Origin: Mycolicibacterium gilvum
GTDB lineage: Bacteria; Actinomycetota; Actinomycetes; Mycobacteriales; Mycobacteriaceae
Direction of reading: 5' to 3'
Length of the DNA stretch: 64,000 bases
Assembly: GCF_900454025.1 (NCBI RefSeq)
Contig: NZ_UGQM01000001.1
Span: forward strand, 2,914,001 to 2,978,000
Numbering within the stretch: position 1 is the stretch's first letter; each line of letters begins with the position of its first letter. The translations under genes and the position numbers were made by a program. The notes under the pieces are model-generated. The model saw only the letters and a list, made by a program, of their open reading frames with translations. It ran no database searches and was not told where the DNA came from. Positions 30,366-39,882 of this stretch are shown in pieces.

Positions 30366-31102
30366 CTCACAACCAAGGAGAGTTCGGTTTGGACATGCCG
30401 ACGACGACAACTGAGGACAGCAGGACGAAGGCCCCAGTGGCGCTGCTTCCGATCGGATCATTCGAGCAGCATGGCCCCTACCTTCCCCTTGTCACCGACA
30501 CACTGATTGCGACAGCCATCGCCGATTCGATCAGCAGCCAGCACAGCGTTTTTCAGCTTCCCGTGTTGGCCTTCGGGTGTTCGCATGAGCACGCGGACTT
30601 TTCGGGGACGGTGAGCATCGCCGCGACGACGTTGAACAGTATCGTCTTCGACCTGATCGACGCACTCAACAGTCAGGGAACCCGCGGCCTCGTCATTGTC
30701 AACGCACACGGCGGCAACTATGTGCTGGCGAATGCGGTCCAAGAGGCCAACACCAAAGTCGGGATCCGGGTCGGGTTGTTTCCGAGTCGCGAAGACTGGA
30801 CAGAAGCGCGAGAAGCCGCCGGTATCACCAGCACGAATCATGACGACATGCACGCCGGCGAACTCGAAACGTCAATCCTGCTCGCCACGCATCCCGGCCA
30901 GGTCCTCGACGGATGGCAGACCGCCGATCACAGCGCGCCCGACCGTCGGCACCTAGCCACCCTCGGCATGAGCGCGTACACCGATAGCGGCGTGATCGGC
31001 TACCCCTCTCTAGCCAGTGCGGAGAAGGGGCAAGCGGTCCTCGACCATCTCGGCAAAGCAGCTGGCGACCTGATCACGGTGCTTTCCGAGCCGCGAACCT
31101 GA
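30362..31102 (+). CDS. creatininase-family protein
   Basis: A 246-aa member of the creatininase/MftE amidohydrolase fold. Metal-site motifs are seen: GSFEQHGPYLPLVTD (Glu-x-His and Asp), HEHADFSGT, NAHGGN and DDMHAGELETS (His and Glu). It is translationally coupled to the regulator (GTGA overlap). Its role in an integrative element is unknown; the metal ligands look intact, so it is probably an active peptidase or amidase. Confidence 0.82.
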   Translation: MTHNQGEFGLDMPTTTTEDSRTKAPVALLPIGSFEQHGPYLPLVTDTLIATAIADSISSQHSVFQLPVLAFGCSHEHADFSGTVSIAATTLNSIVFDLIDALNSQGTRGLVIVNAHGGNYVLANAVQEANTKVGIRVGLFPSREDWTEAREAAGITSTNHDDMHAGELETSILLATHPGQVLDGWQTADHSAPDRRHLATLGMSAYTDSGVIGYPSLASAEKGQAVLDHLGKAAGDLITVLSEPRT

Positions 31103-31294
31103 CGTCAACGCCGTGACGGCTCCCGTCCGCTGGCGCTCCCGTCCGCCGCCACGGACCGAGCTTTCGTGGCTAACAGGAGACCGGTTCCGAACGTCGGCTG
31201 ACAACAGTGGTGAGAATTTTCTTTACTGGGATCAAGACGGAGGTGGTGACGGCCATTCGGGACGGTGGCACCGACAAGCGGCACGGAGCTCGGC

Positions 31295-32178
31295 CTACAT
31301 CACAATGGTCTGGACCTGCGAGTGTGGGCCGTCGTCGTCCTCCCATTCGACCCGGAGTTCAACGCGATCCAGCACGCCAGACATGACCGACAACGCGAAT
31401 TCGACATGTCCCCCGCGACCAGCGAATTGATCGGGGCATCGAACGCTCCGTGGACCAGCGGAATGCTGTTGCGGTCTTCGGCAGGGTGATCCCACGCCAA
31501 CTTGACGTTCCGGGCGTCACCTTCGCCCTTGTTCTCCAGGATGAGGTAAGTGCGCCGATCAACCTTCGGATTGCCCCGTGAGTCAAACCGCTGGCTTTCC
31601 CGGCGCTCGACGCGGGCAACCGGACGTGCCCGCTGCGAGGTGGCAACGGGCTCGGTCACCTGCGGAAGGTTGAGTTGGTCCCGTACCGTGGAGAGAAGGT
31701 CGCGGCGGGCGTGTTGGACCAGTTCCTCGACCCCCGAGTACTCCCGGTAGATACCCCAGGACTTCGCACGCTCCTTGAACTTCTGGACCTGCTCGAACTG
31801 CTCATTGTCGATCGACCCGGGGATTACGGGTGTGTTGGAGAAGTACAGCAGCGCTGGCTTGCCCGCCGCTACGAATCGTTCCAACTCGTGGACGCTTGCA
31901 GGGGTCGCGCCCTCGAGTAGCTGTCCGATCCGCGTCCAGAAAATGCCAATGGCGATGTCAGAGGAGTCGACGATCTGTTCATCCAGGATGTCCTGCGGCG
32001 CCGCGCCCAATCGAGGCGTGCTGTTCTTCTCCCACGTGCGTGGCAGCAGCACGACCTTGTTGGCCGGGGTGTGCTCGTCGTTGAACTCCCAGATTGCCTC
32101 ACGGAGGGCTGTGCGTTCGGCAGCAACATCGGAGGGCGACGCGATCAGCACATGGACGACATGGGCGGGGTAGACCAT
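31295..32178 (-). pseudogene. DUF4062-family protein with a C-terminal frameshift
   Basis: The N-terminal 150 residues match the DUF4062 pattern (VHVLIASPSDVAAERTALR, then PQDILDEQIVDSSDIAIGIFWTRIG), a TIR/SIR2-like Rossmann fold found in signalling and defence proteins. The frame is good to LVAG near 31412. The natural continuation (GGHVEFALSVMSGVLDRVEL, ending QTIVM) lies in the next frame, stopping at 31295. A run of five C on the + strand (31410-31414) would need one more base. As read, the ORF ends at 31300 with an unrelated tail. It is either a homopolymer sequencing error or a true frameshift. It is last in the defence operon, 62 nt after the Ntn gene. Confidence 0.7.
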
Positions 32179-32240
32179 GCCAACAGTCTGATACCTGGGT
32201 CCGACAACAATGTGCTCGGACGGTGCGTGTCGTCCAGCAA

Positions 32241-33134
32241 CTAGTGCGACGTCCTGCGCCGCTCAGGTCGGGTCGGTCTCGGAGGTATTTTCACGAACCG
32301 AATACTCATCGATTGGTTGTCGGGATTGTTTTCGTCGGCCGTCCCAATTACCTGGTCGATGACCTGCATGCCCTGCGCCATGAGCGGTCCGAGCTGCTTG
32401 TAGCGGAAACCGTGCTGATCGAAATACACAAAACTGCTGCTGTGAGAGGGGATGTCGGTGCCATCGAGGTTGCTCATGACGATTCCGTGGCCCATCTGGG
32501 TGGATGGAATGGTCACGGCCTGAGCGTCGGCCCCCACCAGCGGATCCTTACGGTGGACCCGCCGCTGGTTCTCCACCAACAGCTTGATCGCACGGTTGTG
32601 ACCGTTGGCCTTGTCCTTCCGCAAAATGCGCGGGACGTAGCGAGAGAGAAGGCGCTGTTCAAGGTCACCCAGTCCCGCTCCAACAGAGTGGCTGCCGGTC
32701 GTTCGTCCGGGCGGAGGCTGGGCATACCTCAGGCGGAAGCTGTCCGGGTCATGGGTGACGTTCGTGGCTGTGTCGAAGTTGGCGATCTCGGCAACGAGGG
32801 GAATCTGCCTGAAGTCGAACCCAGCGACGACGATGGCCAGCCTCTTGTCGGCCCAGGACAACTTGGAGACTCGGCTCTCCGCCTCCAGGCGAAGTGCCTG
32901 TACACCGGGAACGAACGCTGTGTAGTCGCACAGCACTTCGGCGATCCATTCCGCCGTCGACTTCCTAGCACGCCGGTCAACACGAGCGATGCCGGTGAAC
33001 CCCGCCGAGAACGTCTGGTTCCAGCAGACTAACTTCGTGTACTCATCATCGAACACCGCCCCGTTCAGAGTGAGTCGGCGGTCCGACACCTGGATGATGC
33101 GGTCTCCAGAAAAGACGGTCTGAAGCAGAGTCAC
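32241..33134 (-). CDS. proteasome-like Ntn-hydrolase in defence operon
   Basis: A 297-aa protein. After removal of the initiator Met, Thr is residue 1, Asp is residue 17 (SDRR) and Lys is residue 33 (EYTKL). This is the exact spacing of the proteasome beta-subunit triad Thr1/Asp17/Lys33. Further matches to the fold are SAGFTGIA near residue 43 and a SVGAGLGDLEQRL stretch like the GSG helix of proteasome subunits. It is longer than a beta subunit, with about 90 extra C-terminal residues. The GTG start overlaps the membrane-protein stop by 4 nt. Protease or amidase activity is inferred. Confidence 0.65.
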   Translation of the reverse strand: MTLLQTVFSGDRIIQVSDRRLTLNGAVFDDEYTKLVCWNQTFSAGFTGIARVDRRARKSTAEWIAEVLCDYTAFVPGVQALRLEAESRVSKLSWADKRLAIVVAGFDFRQIPLVAEIANFDTATNVTHDPDSFRLRYAQPPPGRTTGSHSVGAGLGDLEQRLLSRYVPRILRKDKANGHNRAIKLLVENQRRVHRKDPLVGADAQAVTIPSTQMGHGIVMSNLDGTDIPSHSSSFVYFDQHGFRYKQLGPLMAQGMQVIDQVIGTADENNPDNQSMSIRFVKIPPRPTRPERRRTSH

Positions 33135-33667
33135 CCTTGTTGGTTCCGATCAAGAGCTTTGAACTGCTTGATCTGCTTGCGCCGAGTCATCGGCTTGGTC
33201 TGGATCGCATCCAAACCACTTACAATACAACGAATTTCACGGCGTAGAGCGGTGAAATGGTTGGTCAGGTTCGCGCGTTGTTTCGCCTGATAGCGGCCAT
33301 CGAAGACTTCGTCGCTCGTAGGCGGTATTCGGGTCTCGTCGAATGCGGCGCGGGCCGATTCGAAGGTGTCGATCAGAGTTTGGAGCTGTCGGGGCGTGGG
33401 GGCGACAAAGCTGCCCTTGGTGAGAGCGATGGACTCACTGAGCTTGCGAAGCTCGTCACCGATGTCGGCGGCTGGAATCCGGTCCTGAAGCTGGTTGAGA
33501 ATCTTCTCAATCCGCCAGTAGTCGAACCGATGCAGGTTGTTCCGCAATTCATTACGCAGCGGGGTCTGTAAGTCGCGGACGTACGCGTACCGCGTGTATT
33601 GGTAGTTCACGATGCCCAGGAAAAGGGAGCCCAGGCTGATCAGGATTGCCGCGTAGGACACGATCAC
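33131..33667 (-). CDS. small membrane-anchored protein coupled to the Ntn-hydrolase
   Basis: A 178-aa protein with one N-terminal transmembrane segment (residues ~4-22, YAAILISLGSLFLGIVNYQY), then a cytoplasmic, charged helical domain with no recognised family. GTG 33667 overlaps the UvrD-like stop by 4 nt, and its own stop overlaps the Ntn GTG by 4 nt. Production is therefore tightly coupled to both. It may tether the Ntn protein to the membrane or regulate it; this is inference only. Confidence 0.7.
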   Translation of the reverse strand: MIVSYAAILISLGSLFLGIVNYQYTRYAYVRDLQTPLRNELRNNLHRFDYWRIEKILNQLQDRIPAADIGDELRKLSESIALTKGSFVAPTPRQLQTLIDTFESARAAFDETRIPPTSDEVFDGRYQAKQRANLTNHFTALRREIRCIVSGLDAIQTKPMTRRKQIKQFKALDRNQQG

Positions 33668-35760
33668 GGCTCGACGACCGCGGTCAGAAACGGACTCGGC
33701 TCGCCGTGCCACGTGACGAGCAACTCCTCGCGCGCCCGCGTGCAGGCCACGAAGAGCAGGCAGCGTTCGCGTTCCAGGTCCTGCTGGTGCGTCTGCTTGT
33801 CGTCCTCGATCGGGGTGACGGCGTTGGTGGCGGGCACCGTCGTGGCGCTGACCCCGGCGACGCACATGCATCGGAACTCCAGGCCTTTCATGCGGTGCAT
33901 GGTGCCGACGCGCACCGCGTCGTCGGCATCGGCGGCCTTCGCGAGGTCGACGCAGTCGATGCGGGCCTTTCGCAGGGCGCTCTCGATCTTTGATGCCGAC
34001 CACTTCGCGCGCACCGCGATCCCGATCTCAGATGGCGCGATTCCGCTGTCGATCCAGTCCTGCACCGTCTCGGCGATGAAGGCGGCCTCGGTGTCGGCGC
34101 TGTCTTGCCCGCTCAGCTCTGGTGGCTTGCCGTGCACGTGGGACTTGCAGCCGGCGATCGAGTCCAGTCCGCCTTCCATGTCGTCGATCGGTTCGCCGCG
34201 GAGCAGACCCAGGCTCCATCCGAGGATCTCGGCGGTGGTGCGGTAATTGATGTTCAGCCGCGAAGATCGACCGGCGATGTTGATGCCGACCTCGCGCAGG
34301 CTGACTCGGTTGTCGTAGATGCGCTGGTGCGTATCGCCGGCGATGAAGATGTCATCGGGTGCTTCGGCCACCGCGGCGCGTAGCAGCCGGCACTGGTCGG
34401 GGCTGAGGTCTTGCGCCTCGTCGATGATGATGTGCCGGAACGGTTTGTCGGTTGATTCGTCCAGCAGCCGGGTCGCCTCACGCCGGATGGTTTCGTGCGT
34501 CCACATGCCCTGCCGGGCCAGAGTCTGCTCGAACTCCGAGATGGCCTGCCAGACCTGCGCGCGTTGAACCGATCCCAGGGCGCGACCGCGGCCGGTCCGT
34601 TTGGCAGCCAGGTAGGCGTCGGCGGTGCTGATGCGCCGCGCGAGCACTACCTGTCGCCATTCCTCGGACAGGAACACCGGGTTGAAACTGAGCCCGAGCT
34701 CGTCAATCAGTCCGGCCCACAACGCCTTCTCATCCTCGGTGCCGAGCAGGTGCGGTGCGCCGTAGGTCTTGCGGAAGACACGGTGGGCGATGCGGTCGAC
34801 GTGCGACACCTCGATGCGGCTCTCGGCCTGCTCGTCGTCGACGAGCATGTCCAGGCCGGTCTGCAGCGTCTCGGACAGTGTCGAGGTGAAGGTGGTGACG
34901 AGCACCTTGCCCTCGCCGCGTTTGGCGAGCATGTGTGCGCGGTGCAGGGCGACGACGGTCTTGCCGGTGCCCGGCCCACCGGTGACACGGGCCGGTCCCT
35001 TGTAGGAGGCGTCGACGACGGCACGCTGGGTCGGGTGCAGGTACACCCGCCAGGTGGCGAACGGGTAGGCAAAGACATCCATCAGTTCGTCGGGTCCGCT
35101 GACGAGGACGACGCGGTCGCTGCTGCGCAGGATGGCGGCGTCGATGTCCTCCGTGTCGACCGGTTCATCGAGAATCTGCGCGCCGAGGTCGGCCCACACC
35201 TCCTCGGCAGTGAACCCGGCGGCCAGGCCGAACAGCACATCCCACTGCGTCTCGGGCAGAAAGGATTTCGCCGCATCCAGTTGTGCGGCGTCGGTGACGG
35301 TCCGGGCGAACGCGAGCACCTTCTCGTCGATGCCCAGCTTGGTCAGCTCACCATCTTTGACGTGGGCGAAGATCGGGGCGCCGGCGGCCTTGGCGGCTTC
35401 TTCGCGTTCGGGGATCTGGCGGTCGAGTTCGGCTTCGTCGCGGATCTCGATGCCACCCGTGGCGGAATTGACCGATACGTTGCTGCGCTGCGCCCACGCG
35501 TAGGCATCGTCGTGGTGCAACACCTTCAGCAGGGTGTAGACGTCGCCGGTGACGGGAGCGAGCACGATGCCACGCCAGGCCTGGTCGATGCGGATCGACC
35601 GGTAACGGGGGTTGCGGGCATTGTTGATCTTCTCCAGGTGCAGCCCGGTGTGGGTGGCGGAGTCGAACTCGTCGAAGACCTCGGCGACCCGCTTGGCGAC
35701 GGGCTTCTCCATTTTGGCGAGGTCGGTGATGAATCCCTTGTCGATCGCGAGTGTCGGCAT
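33664..35760 (-). CDS. UvrD/REP superfamily 1 helicase with N-terminal RelE/ParE-like domain
   Basis: A 698-aa protein. The first 90 residues resemble a RelE/ParE fold (DKGFITDLAKMEKPVAKRV ... RYRSIRIDQAWRGIVLAP ... YTLLKVLHHDDAYAW). A UvrD-type helicase follows: Walker A GGPGTGKTVVAL, Walker B IIDEAQDLSPDQC, a GDTHQRIY motif III region and VGTMHRMKGLEF. This architecture occurs in actinobacterial defence loci. ATG 35760 lies 18 nt after the methylase stop. It is the fourth gene of the leftward operon. Confidence 0.85.
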   Translation of the reverse strand: MPTLAIDKGFITDLAKMEKPVAKRVAEVFDEFDSATHTGLHLEKINNARNPRYRSIRIDQAWRGIVLAPVTGDVYTLLKVLHHDDAYAWAQRSNVSVNSATGGIEIRDEAELDRQIPEREEAAKAAGAPIFAHVKDGELTKLGIDEKVLAFARTVTDAAQLDAAKSFLPETQWDVLFGLAAGFTAEEVWADLGAQILDEPVDTEDIDAAILRSSDRVVLVSGPDELMDVFAYPFATWRVYLHPTQRAVVDASYKGPARVTGGPGTGKTVVALHRAHMLAKRGEGKVLVTTFTSTLSETLQTGLDMLVDDEQAESRIEVSHVDRIAHRVFRKTYGAPHLLGTEDEKALWAGLIDELGLSFNPVFLSEEWRQVVLARRISTADAYLAAKRTGRGRALGSVQRAQVWQAISEFEQTLARQGMWTHETIRREATRLLDESTDKPFRHIIIDEAQDLSPDQCRLLRAAVAEAPDDIFIAGDTHQRIYDNRVSLREVGINIAGRSSRLNINYRTTAEILGWSLGLLRGEPIDDMEGGLDSIAGCKSHVHGKPPELSGQDSADTEAAFIAETVQDWIDSGIAPSEIGIAVRAKWSASKIESALRKARIDCVDLAKAADADDAVRVGTMHRMKGLEFRCMCVAGVSATTVPATNAVTPIEDDKQTHQQDLERERCLLFVACTRAREELLVTWHGEPSPFLTAVVEP

Positions 35761-35778
35761 TGTTCTTCCGTTGCTTGT

Positions 35779-38700
35779 CTATCCGGGGTGACGGGGGCCG
35801 TGGCCGGCGGGTGGATAGGCGAGCGGCTTCCAGCCCTTGCCGCCGTTGGCGATGGCCTCGGCCATGCGGTCGTAGGCCTCAAGGACAAGGCGTTTCGTGC
35901 GGAATTCACCGAAGTCGCGCTCGTCGTATTTGCGGACGATGGGAAACGAATCGAGTACGTGTTCGGCCTCGTCACGACTGAGACCGTAAACGTGCAAGAA
36001 GCAGGCATCGAGATCGGCGCGAAGTTGTGCTCTGCGCGGGGGTTGCCAGCGGAAGGGCGCTCCGTTGTCACCAAGGTCTTTGGCATAAGGCTGCAACCGC
36101 GTCGACGTACACGACAACTCAAGCACGTACGGAATCAGCCATTCGCCGAGTGAGTCATGTGGTTGCCATGGTGCAGGCTCTCCGAATGCGCCTGGTGCGG
36201 GCGTAGCGAGCTGGTGGATGACAGAGTAGGTCATATGTGTACCACTCAGCTTCTGGCGTGAAATGTAGTCGAATACGATGCTTGACCAGAGCCCGTGAAG
36301 GTATGGAGCACGGGACGCATCCTTCGGGAACACGAGTGGGAAGACGTGCCCTACAGCGGATAAAGGTAATACCGCCGGAACGAATGTGCGCACCTTCTCC
36401 ATGCCCGTAATATCGCGCCAACCGAGAAGCCATTCGGCTTCCCACCTGCCGTCTACTTTGTCCGCAAGTTCTTTTGAAGCAACCCAGTATCGTGCGAGTG
36501 ACTCAAGATCTGGATCGTCGTGTTCGTTGTCAGTGATCCGCGGCAGTGTTTGCATCCTTAACTGAGCTGCCGTTGCACCCCTGTAGGTCGAGAACCGATG
36601 GTCGAAGTGCCACAGTAGTTTTCCCTCGTACAAAGGAACGTAGTTCGTCCCGCCGCGCCTGTAAGCCCAACCGTCGAATGTCGCGCCGGCAAGATCATCC
36701 GCTGAATGAAAGAGTTCAGAGTCCGACGACATGTTGAAGAGCCCTTGGCTGAACGAGAGGCCCCACGGGTTGCCGTCGGGGTCACCCTCGCGGATGAGCA
36801 CGGGATGGCGGGAGTAGATTCCAAGCGTGATATCCGCGTCCTTGCGGCTGCGGAACATCGGCAGTGTCCCGGTATTCGGGTTCAGCGTCAGAACTTCCTT
36901 GGCTGCCAGCTGAAATCGCTTGTCGGGTACATCGGAGAGGTGGCGGCTGAGGAATGCAAACTTGGTACGTTGAACCTTGCGCTGAACTCCAGTTATCGCT
37001 GTGACGGCAAATCGGTAGGCGTGATGTACATCTCGAAAGACTTTGGCTTCGTTCTCGAAATCATAAAAAGCATACAGGCGGTGACTGCTCAATGTGTCTG
37101 CGAAGAATGATGCCGTGTTGCTGTCGGTAGCAAGGCCGGTCGGAGTGATCACTCCTGCTATCCCGTCGGGGCTCACGACTGTGCGCATCGTTTCGGCAAA
37201 GATACTGTAGGTGTTGATCTTTCCCTGTGCAGTGAGCGGGTACCGACCAGCGCGTACCAGATGAGTGGTTGCATCTGACTGACGGCGAGCGCTGTTGTAG
37301 AGCTGATACAGTTCTGGATCATTGTCCGCGAGCTTCGCGATCATCTTTTTGCGCGCATCAGCGTTCGCGGCTTTTTCTATGTCGGTTCGCCCAAGGTTGC
37401 CAAAGAATTGTTTGTCCTCCAGTTGAAGTGATTCCCACGGTGGGTTACCGACGACGCACGAGAATCCGCCCGTCCATCCGGTACCGGCGTCGGCGCTGCC
37501 ATCGTCGGGGACAGTGAAGATGCCAGGAAATTCCAAGTGCCAGTGGAAGAACCGGTACTGGCGGGCCAGGGAATTGACCTGGTTGATGATGGTGTCGGGC
37601 ACTGATTCCGGGGTTTCGGACAGCGCGCGCACGGTGGCGTGAGTGATGCCCTGGCCCGACGTGGTCGACCCGGTCTTGGGTTGCACGAAGGCTGCGCACC
37701 AGGCGTCGGCCACTAGTTTGGCGGCGATAAGGTCGGGGTCGGCTTCCAGTCGTCGCCAGGCGTCGGCGCGCGCCCGGAGCGCTGCAACCGTGGCGACGGT
37801 ACCGGTGTCGGCCTCGTGGGCAGCTTTGGTGAACTGGCTGGTTTCGACGTTGAGGGTTTCGGGTCCGAAGCTGAGGGACAGCTGATTCTCGTCGGTTTCG
37901 CGTTCCTTCTTGTTGCGTTTCTTGAGCAGCGAAGTCCACTCGCTGTCATCGTCGCCCAACACTTTGAAGGCCTCGTCAGGAATGTTGTGCCGCAACAACT
38001 CCGGGGTGGTGCCCAGCAGAGCGTTGCCAACACGGAAGTGCGCGTCGAGGAACGGGAACGGCCGGTCGGCGTCGAAGGCCTCCAGCCACAACGCCACCTT
38101 GGTGATCTCGATGGCCAGGTCGTTTAGGTCCACACCGTAGACGCAACGTTCGATGACGTCGGCGGTGGCCGCCCGCAGCGCACCAGGGGTGGGCTCGGTT
38201 TCCCCGGTCCGGACAGTGGCCAGCGCACTGGCGATCCGCCGGGCTGCGGCGACAGCGAAATGTCCACTGCCACAGGCGGGATCGACGACTGTGAGTTCTA
38301 GGAGCGCCTGTTCGGGATTTGCTTCGCGGAAGGCTTCGTCGATCAGCGGGTCGAGTGCCTCGTCGAGCACCAGCGCGATCAGGTCCGAGGGGGTGTAGTA
38401 GGAGCCGGACTTCTTGCGGTCGTTGCCGGTGGCGACGTCGAGGGTGAACGCTCGCTCGTCGGCGTGGTAGCGCGGTGTGTAGGCCAGCAAGCCCTCGTAC
38501 ATTCCGCCGAGTTCTTCGCTGTCGAGGTTGCGGTAGTCGACCGGGCGCGGCAGCCCTGTGACGGGGTCGTCGATCTGGGCCAGCGCGCGCACCGCGGCCA
38601 GTAGTGCTCGGTTGGGTAGCTTGGCGCCGTAGAGGATGCTCAGCGCGTCGCGCGAATACAGGCTGGCGCCAAGGCCACTCAGTCCCAGGGTGGGTAGCCC

Positions 38701-39882
38701 GTCACCGGCGAGCGCGTCGGTGACGATCTGATGCGCCTCCCACAGATCGGTGTGCCAACCGCCGATCGGCGCAGCCGCCAACCGACGCAACCGGGCCGTG
38801 GAGAAGTAATCCGCATACAGGGTGCGGGCGGCTTCGGGGACATCGGAGCGGTGCAGAAGATCGCGGTCCTCGACCACGAACAGCACGATCAGCCGGTACG
38901 CGATGCGCAGCAGGGCACGTTGCAGGTCGCGGTCGGCATCGCTGGCCGCGGCCAGCGTCTCCCGCAGCGCGGTGTTGGCGGGGTGCGCGACGAACCCGGT
39001 TCCCAGTTCCTGCAACGCGGCCGCGACGCCGTGCTGCAAGTTCAGCAGCGCGCGGGCACCGTCGTCGATGGCGGTGGTGCGCCAGCGTTCCAGCCAGCAG
39101 TTGTCGAGTTTGGGTTCGGCCTGCTCAACCTCGGTGTCCCCCCCGGAATCCTCGTTGTCGGCAGCGGCTTTGGCCGCCTTGTCATCGAGGCGGGGCGCGA
39201 ACCGGCTGGCGTGGACGCTCAGGAACAGAATGCGGAAGTCGGCGTAGAGCTGGTCGGTGAAGATCGCGTCGAGGTCGAACTCGACAAAGGACTGCCGGGT
39301 GAGGCTGGAGGCGTCGCGCAGCAGCCGCAGCAGATGGCCGTTGGAGACGACGGCCCACAGTGCGTGGTCTTCCCGGTTGAGATAGTCCTGCACCATGGCC
39401 TGCGGCGCCCGGGCGGTCACGCCAGTGGTCTTGGTGTCCAGGTCGACGCCGGCACCGATCAGGTGCAGCGGCACCCAGGCGGTGGCGTTCGCGGCGTCCG
39501 GCCAGGCTATGCGATGCGAGATCGGGAAGTGCGGAGCCTCGGTCTCGCCGAGGCCAGGCGGCACGGGCAGCCCGCCGCTGACGACATCGGGGCGGCCCCA
39601 TCCAAGTTCGTACATCAGCGGCAGTAGCCACTTGTCCCGGGTGAGTTTAGTGGCGGCATCCCCCTCCGGTAGTCGCTCCAGGGCGGTGCGCCAGGCGCGG
39701 TGTGCGGCGAGCATCGCCTCCCAGGCGCGGGCGATGGCACCGTTGACCGCCATCCCCGGCGACAGCTGATAGGCCTCGGCGGTCTGACCGGGCATCCGCA
39801 GTTCGTTGGCCCGCGGGATCGCCTCTGCGGGCAGCGCGGTGCCGACCGTGCGGACGGCTTTAAAGACATTCAGCGCGGTCAT
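35779..39882 (-). CDS. Eco57I-type N6-adenine DNA methyltransferase (DrmMI/PglX-like)
   Basis: A 1367-aa protein. The SAM motif I, VDPACGSGHFAVAAARR, is near residue 540. The catalytic motif NPPW (VVGNPPWESLQ) lies some 280 residues later, as in gamma-class adenine methylases. A KSGSYYTPSDL motif precedes the SAM site. The size and layout match the methylases of DISARM class 1 and BREX/Pgl. It should mark self DNA. ATG overlaps the SNF2 stop (ATGA). Base use in its 3' part (about 36.0-37.5 kb) is visibly more AT-rich than in the rest. Confidence 0.88.
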   Translation of the reverse strand: MTALNVFKAVRTVGTALPAEAIPRANELRMPGQTAEAYQLSPGMAVNGAIARAWEAMLAAHRAWRTALERLPEGDAATKLTRDKWLLPLMYELGWGRPDVVSGGLPVPPGLGETEAPHFPISHRIAWPDAANATAWVPLHLIGAGVDLDTKTTGVTARAPQAMVQDYLNREDHALWAVVSNGHLLRLLRDASSLTRQSFVEFDLDAIFTDQLYADFRILFLSVHASRFAPRLDDKAAKAAADNEDSGGDTEVEQAEPKLDNCWLERWRTTAIDDGARALLNLQHGVAAALQELGTGFVAHPANTALRETLAAASDADRDLQRALLRIAYRLIVLFVVEDRDLLHRSDVPEAARTLYADYFSTARLRRLAAAPIGGWHTDLWEAHQIVTDALAGDGLPTLGLSGLGASLYSRDALSILYGAKLPNRALLAAVRALAQIDDPVTGLPRPVDYRNLDSEELGGMYEGLLAYTPRYHADERAFTLDVATGNDRKKSGSYYTPSDLIALVLDEALDPLIDEAFREANPEQALLELTVVDPACGSGHFAVAAARRIASALATVRTGETEPTPGALRAATADVIERCVYGVDLNDLAIEITKVALWLEAFDADRPFPFLDAHFRVGNALLGTTPELLRHNIPDEAFKVLGDDDSEWTSLLKKRNKKERETDENQLSLSFGPETLNVETSQFTKAAHEADTGTVATVAALRARADAWRRLEADPDLIAAKLVADAWCAAFVQPKTGSTTSGQGITHATVRALSETPESVPDTIINQVNSLARQYRFFHWHLEFPGIFTVPDDGSADAGTGWTGGFSCVVGNPPWESLQLEDKQFFGNLGRTDIEKAANADARKKMIAKLADNDPELYQLYNSARRQSDATTHLVRAGRYPLTAQGKINTYSIFAETMRTVVSPDGIAGVITPTGLATDSNTASFFADTLSSHRLYAFYDFENEAKVFRDVHHAYRFAVTAITGVQRKVQRTKFAFLSRHLSDVPDKRFQLAAKEVLTLNPNTGTLPMFRSRKDADITLGIYSRHPVLIREGDPDGNPWGLSFSQGLFNMSSDSELFHSADDLAGATFDGWAYRRGGTNYVPLYEGKLLWHFDHRFSTYRGATAAQLRMQTLPRITDNEHDDPDLESLARYWVASKELADKVDGRWEAEWLLGWRDITGMEKVRTFVPAVLPLSAVGHVFPLVFPKDASRAPYLHGLWSSIVFDYISRQKLSGTHMTYSVIHQLATPAPGAFGEPAPWQPHDSLGEWLIPYVLELSCTSTRLQPYAKDLGDNGAPFRWQPPRRAQLRADLDACFLHVYGLSRDEAEHVLDSFPIVRKYDERDFGEFRTKRLVLEAYDRMAEAIANGGKGWKPLAYPPAGHGPRHPG

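Noticed and set aside
36000..37500. A separate gene inserted in the methylase 3' part because of lower GC
   Set aside because: The methylase frame stays open throughout and matches the C-terminal target-recognition region of Eco57I-type enzymes, which is often divergent and AT-richer.
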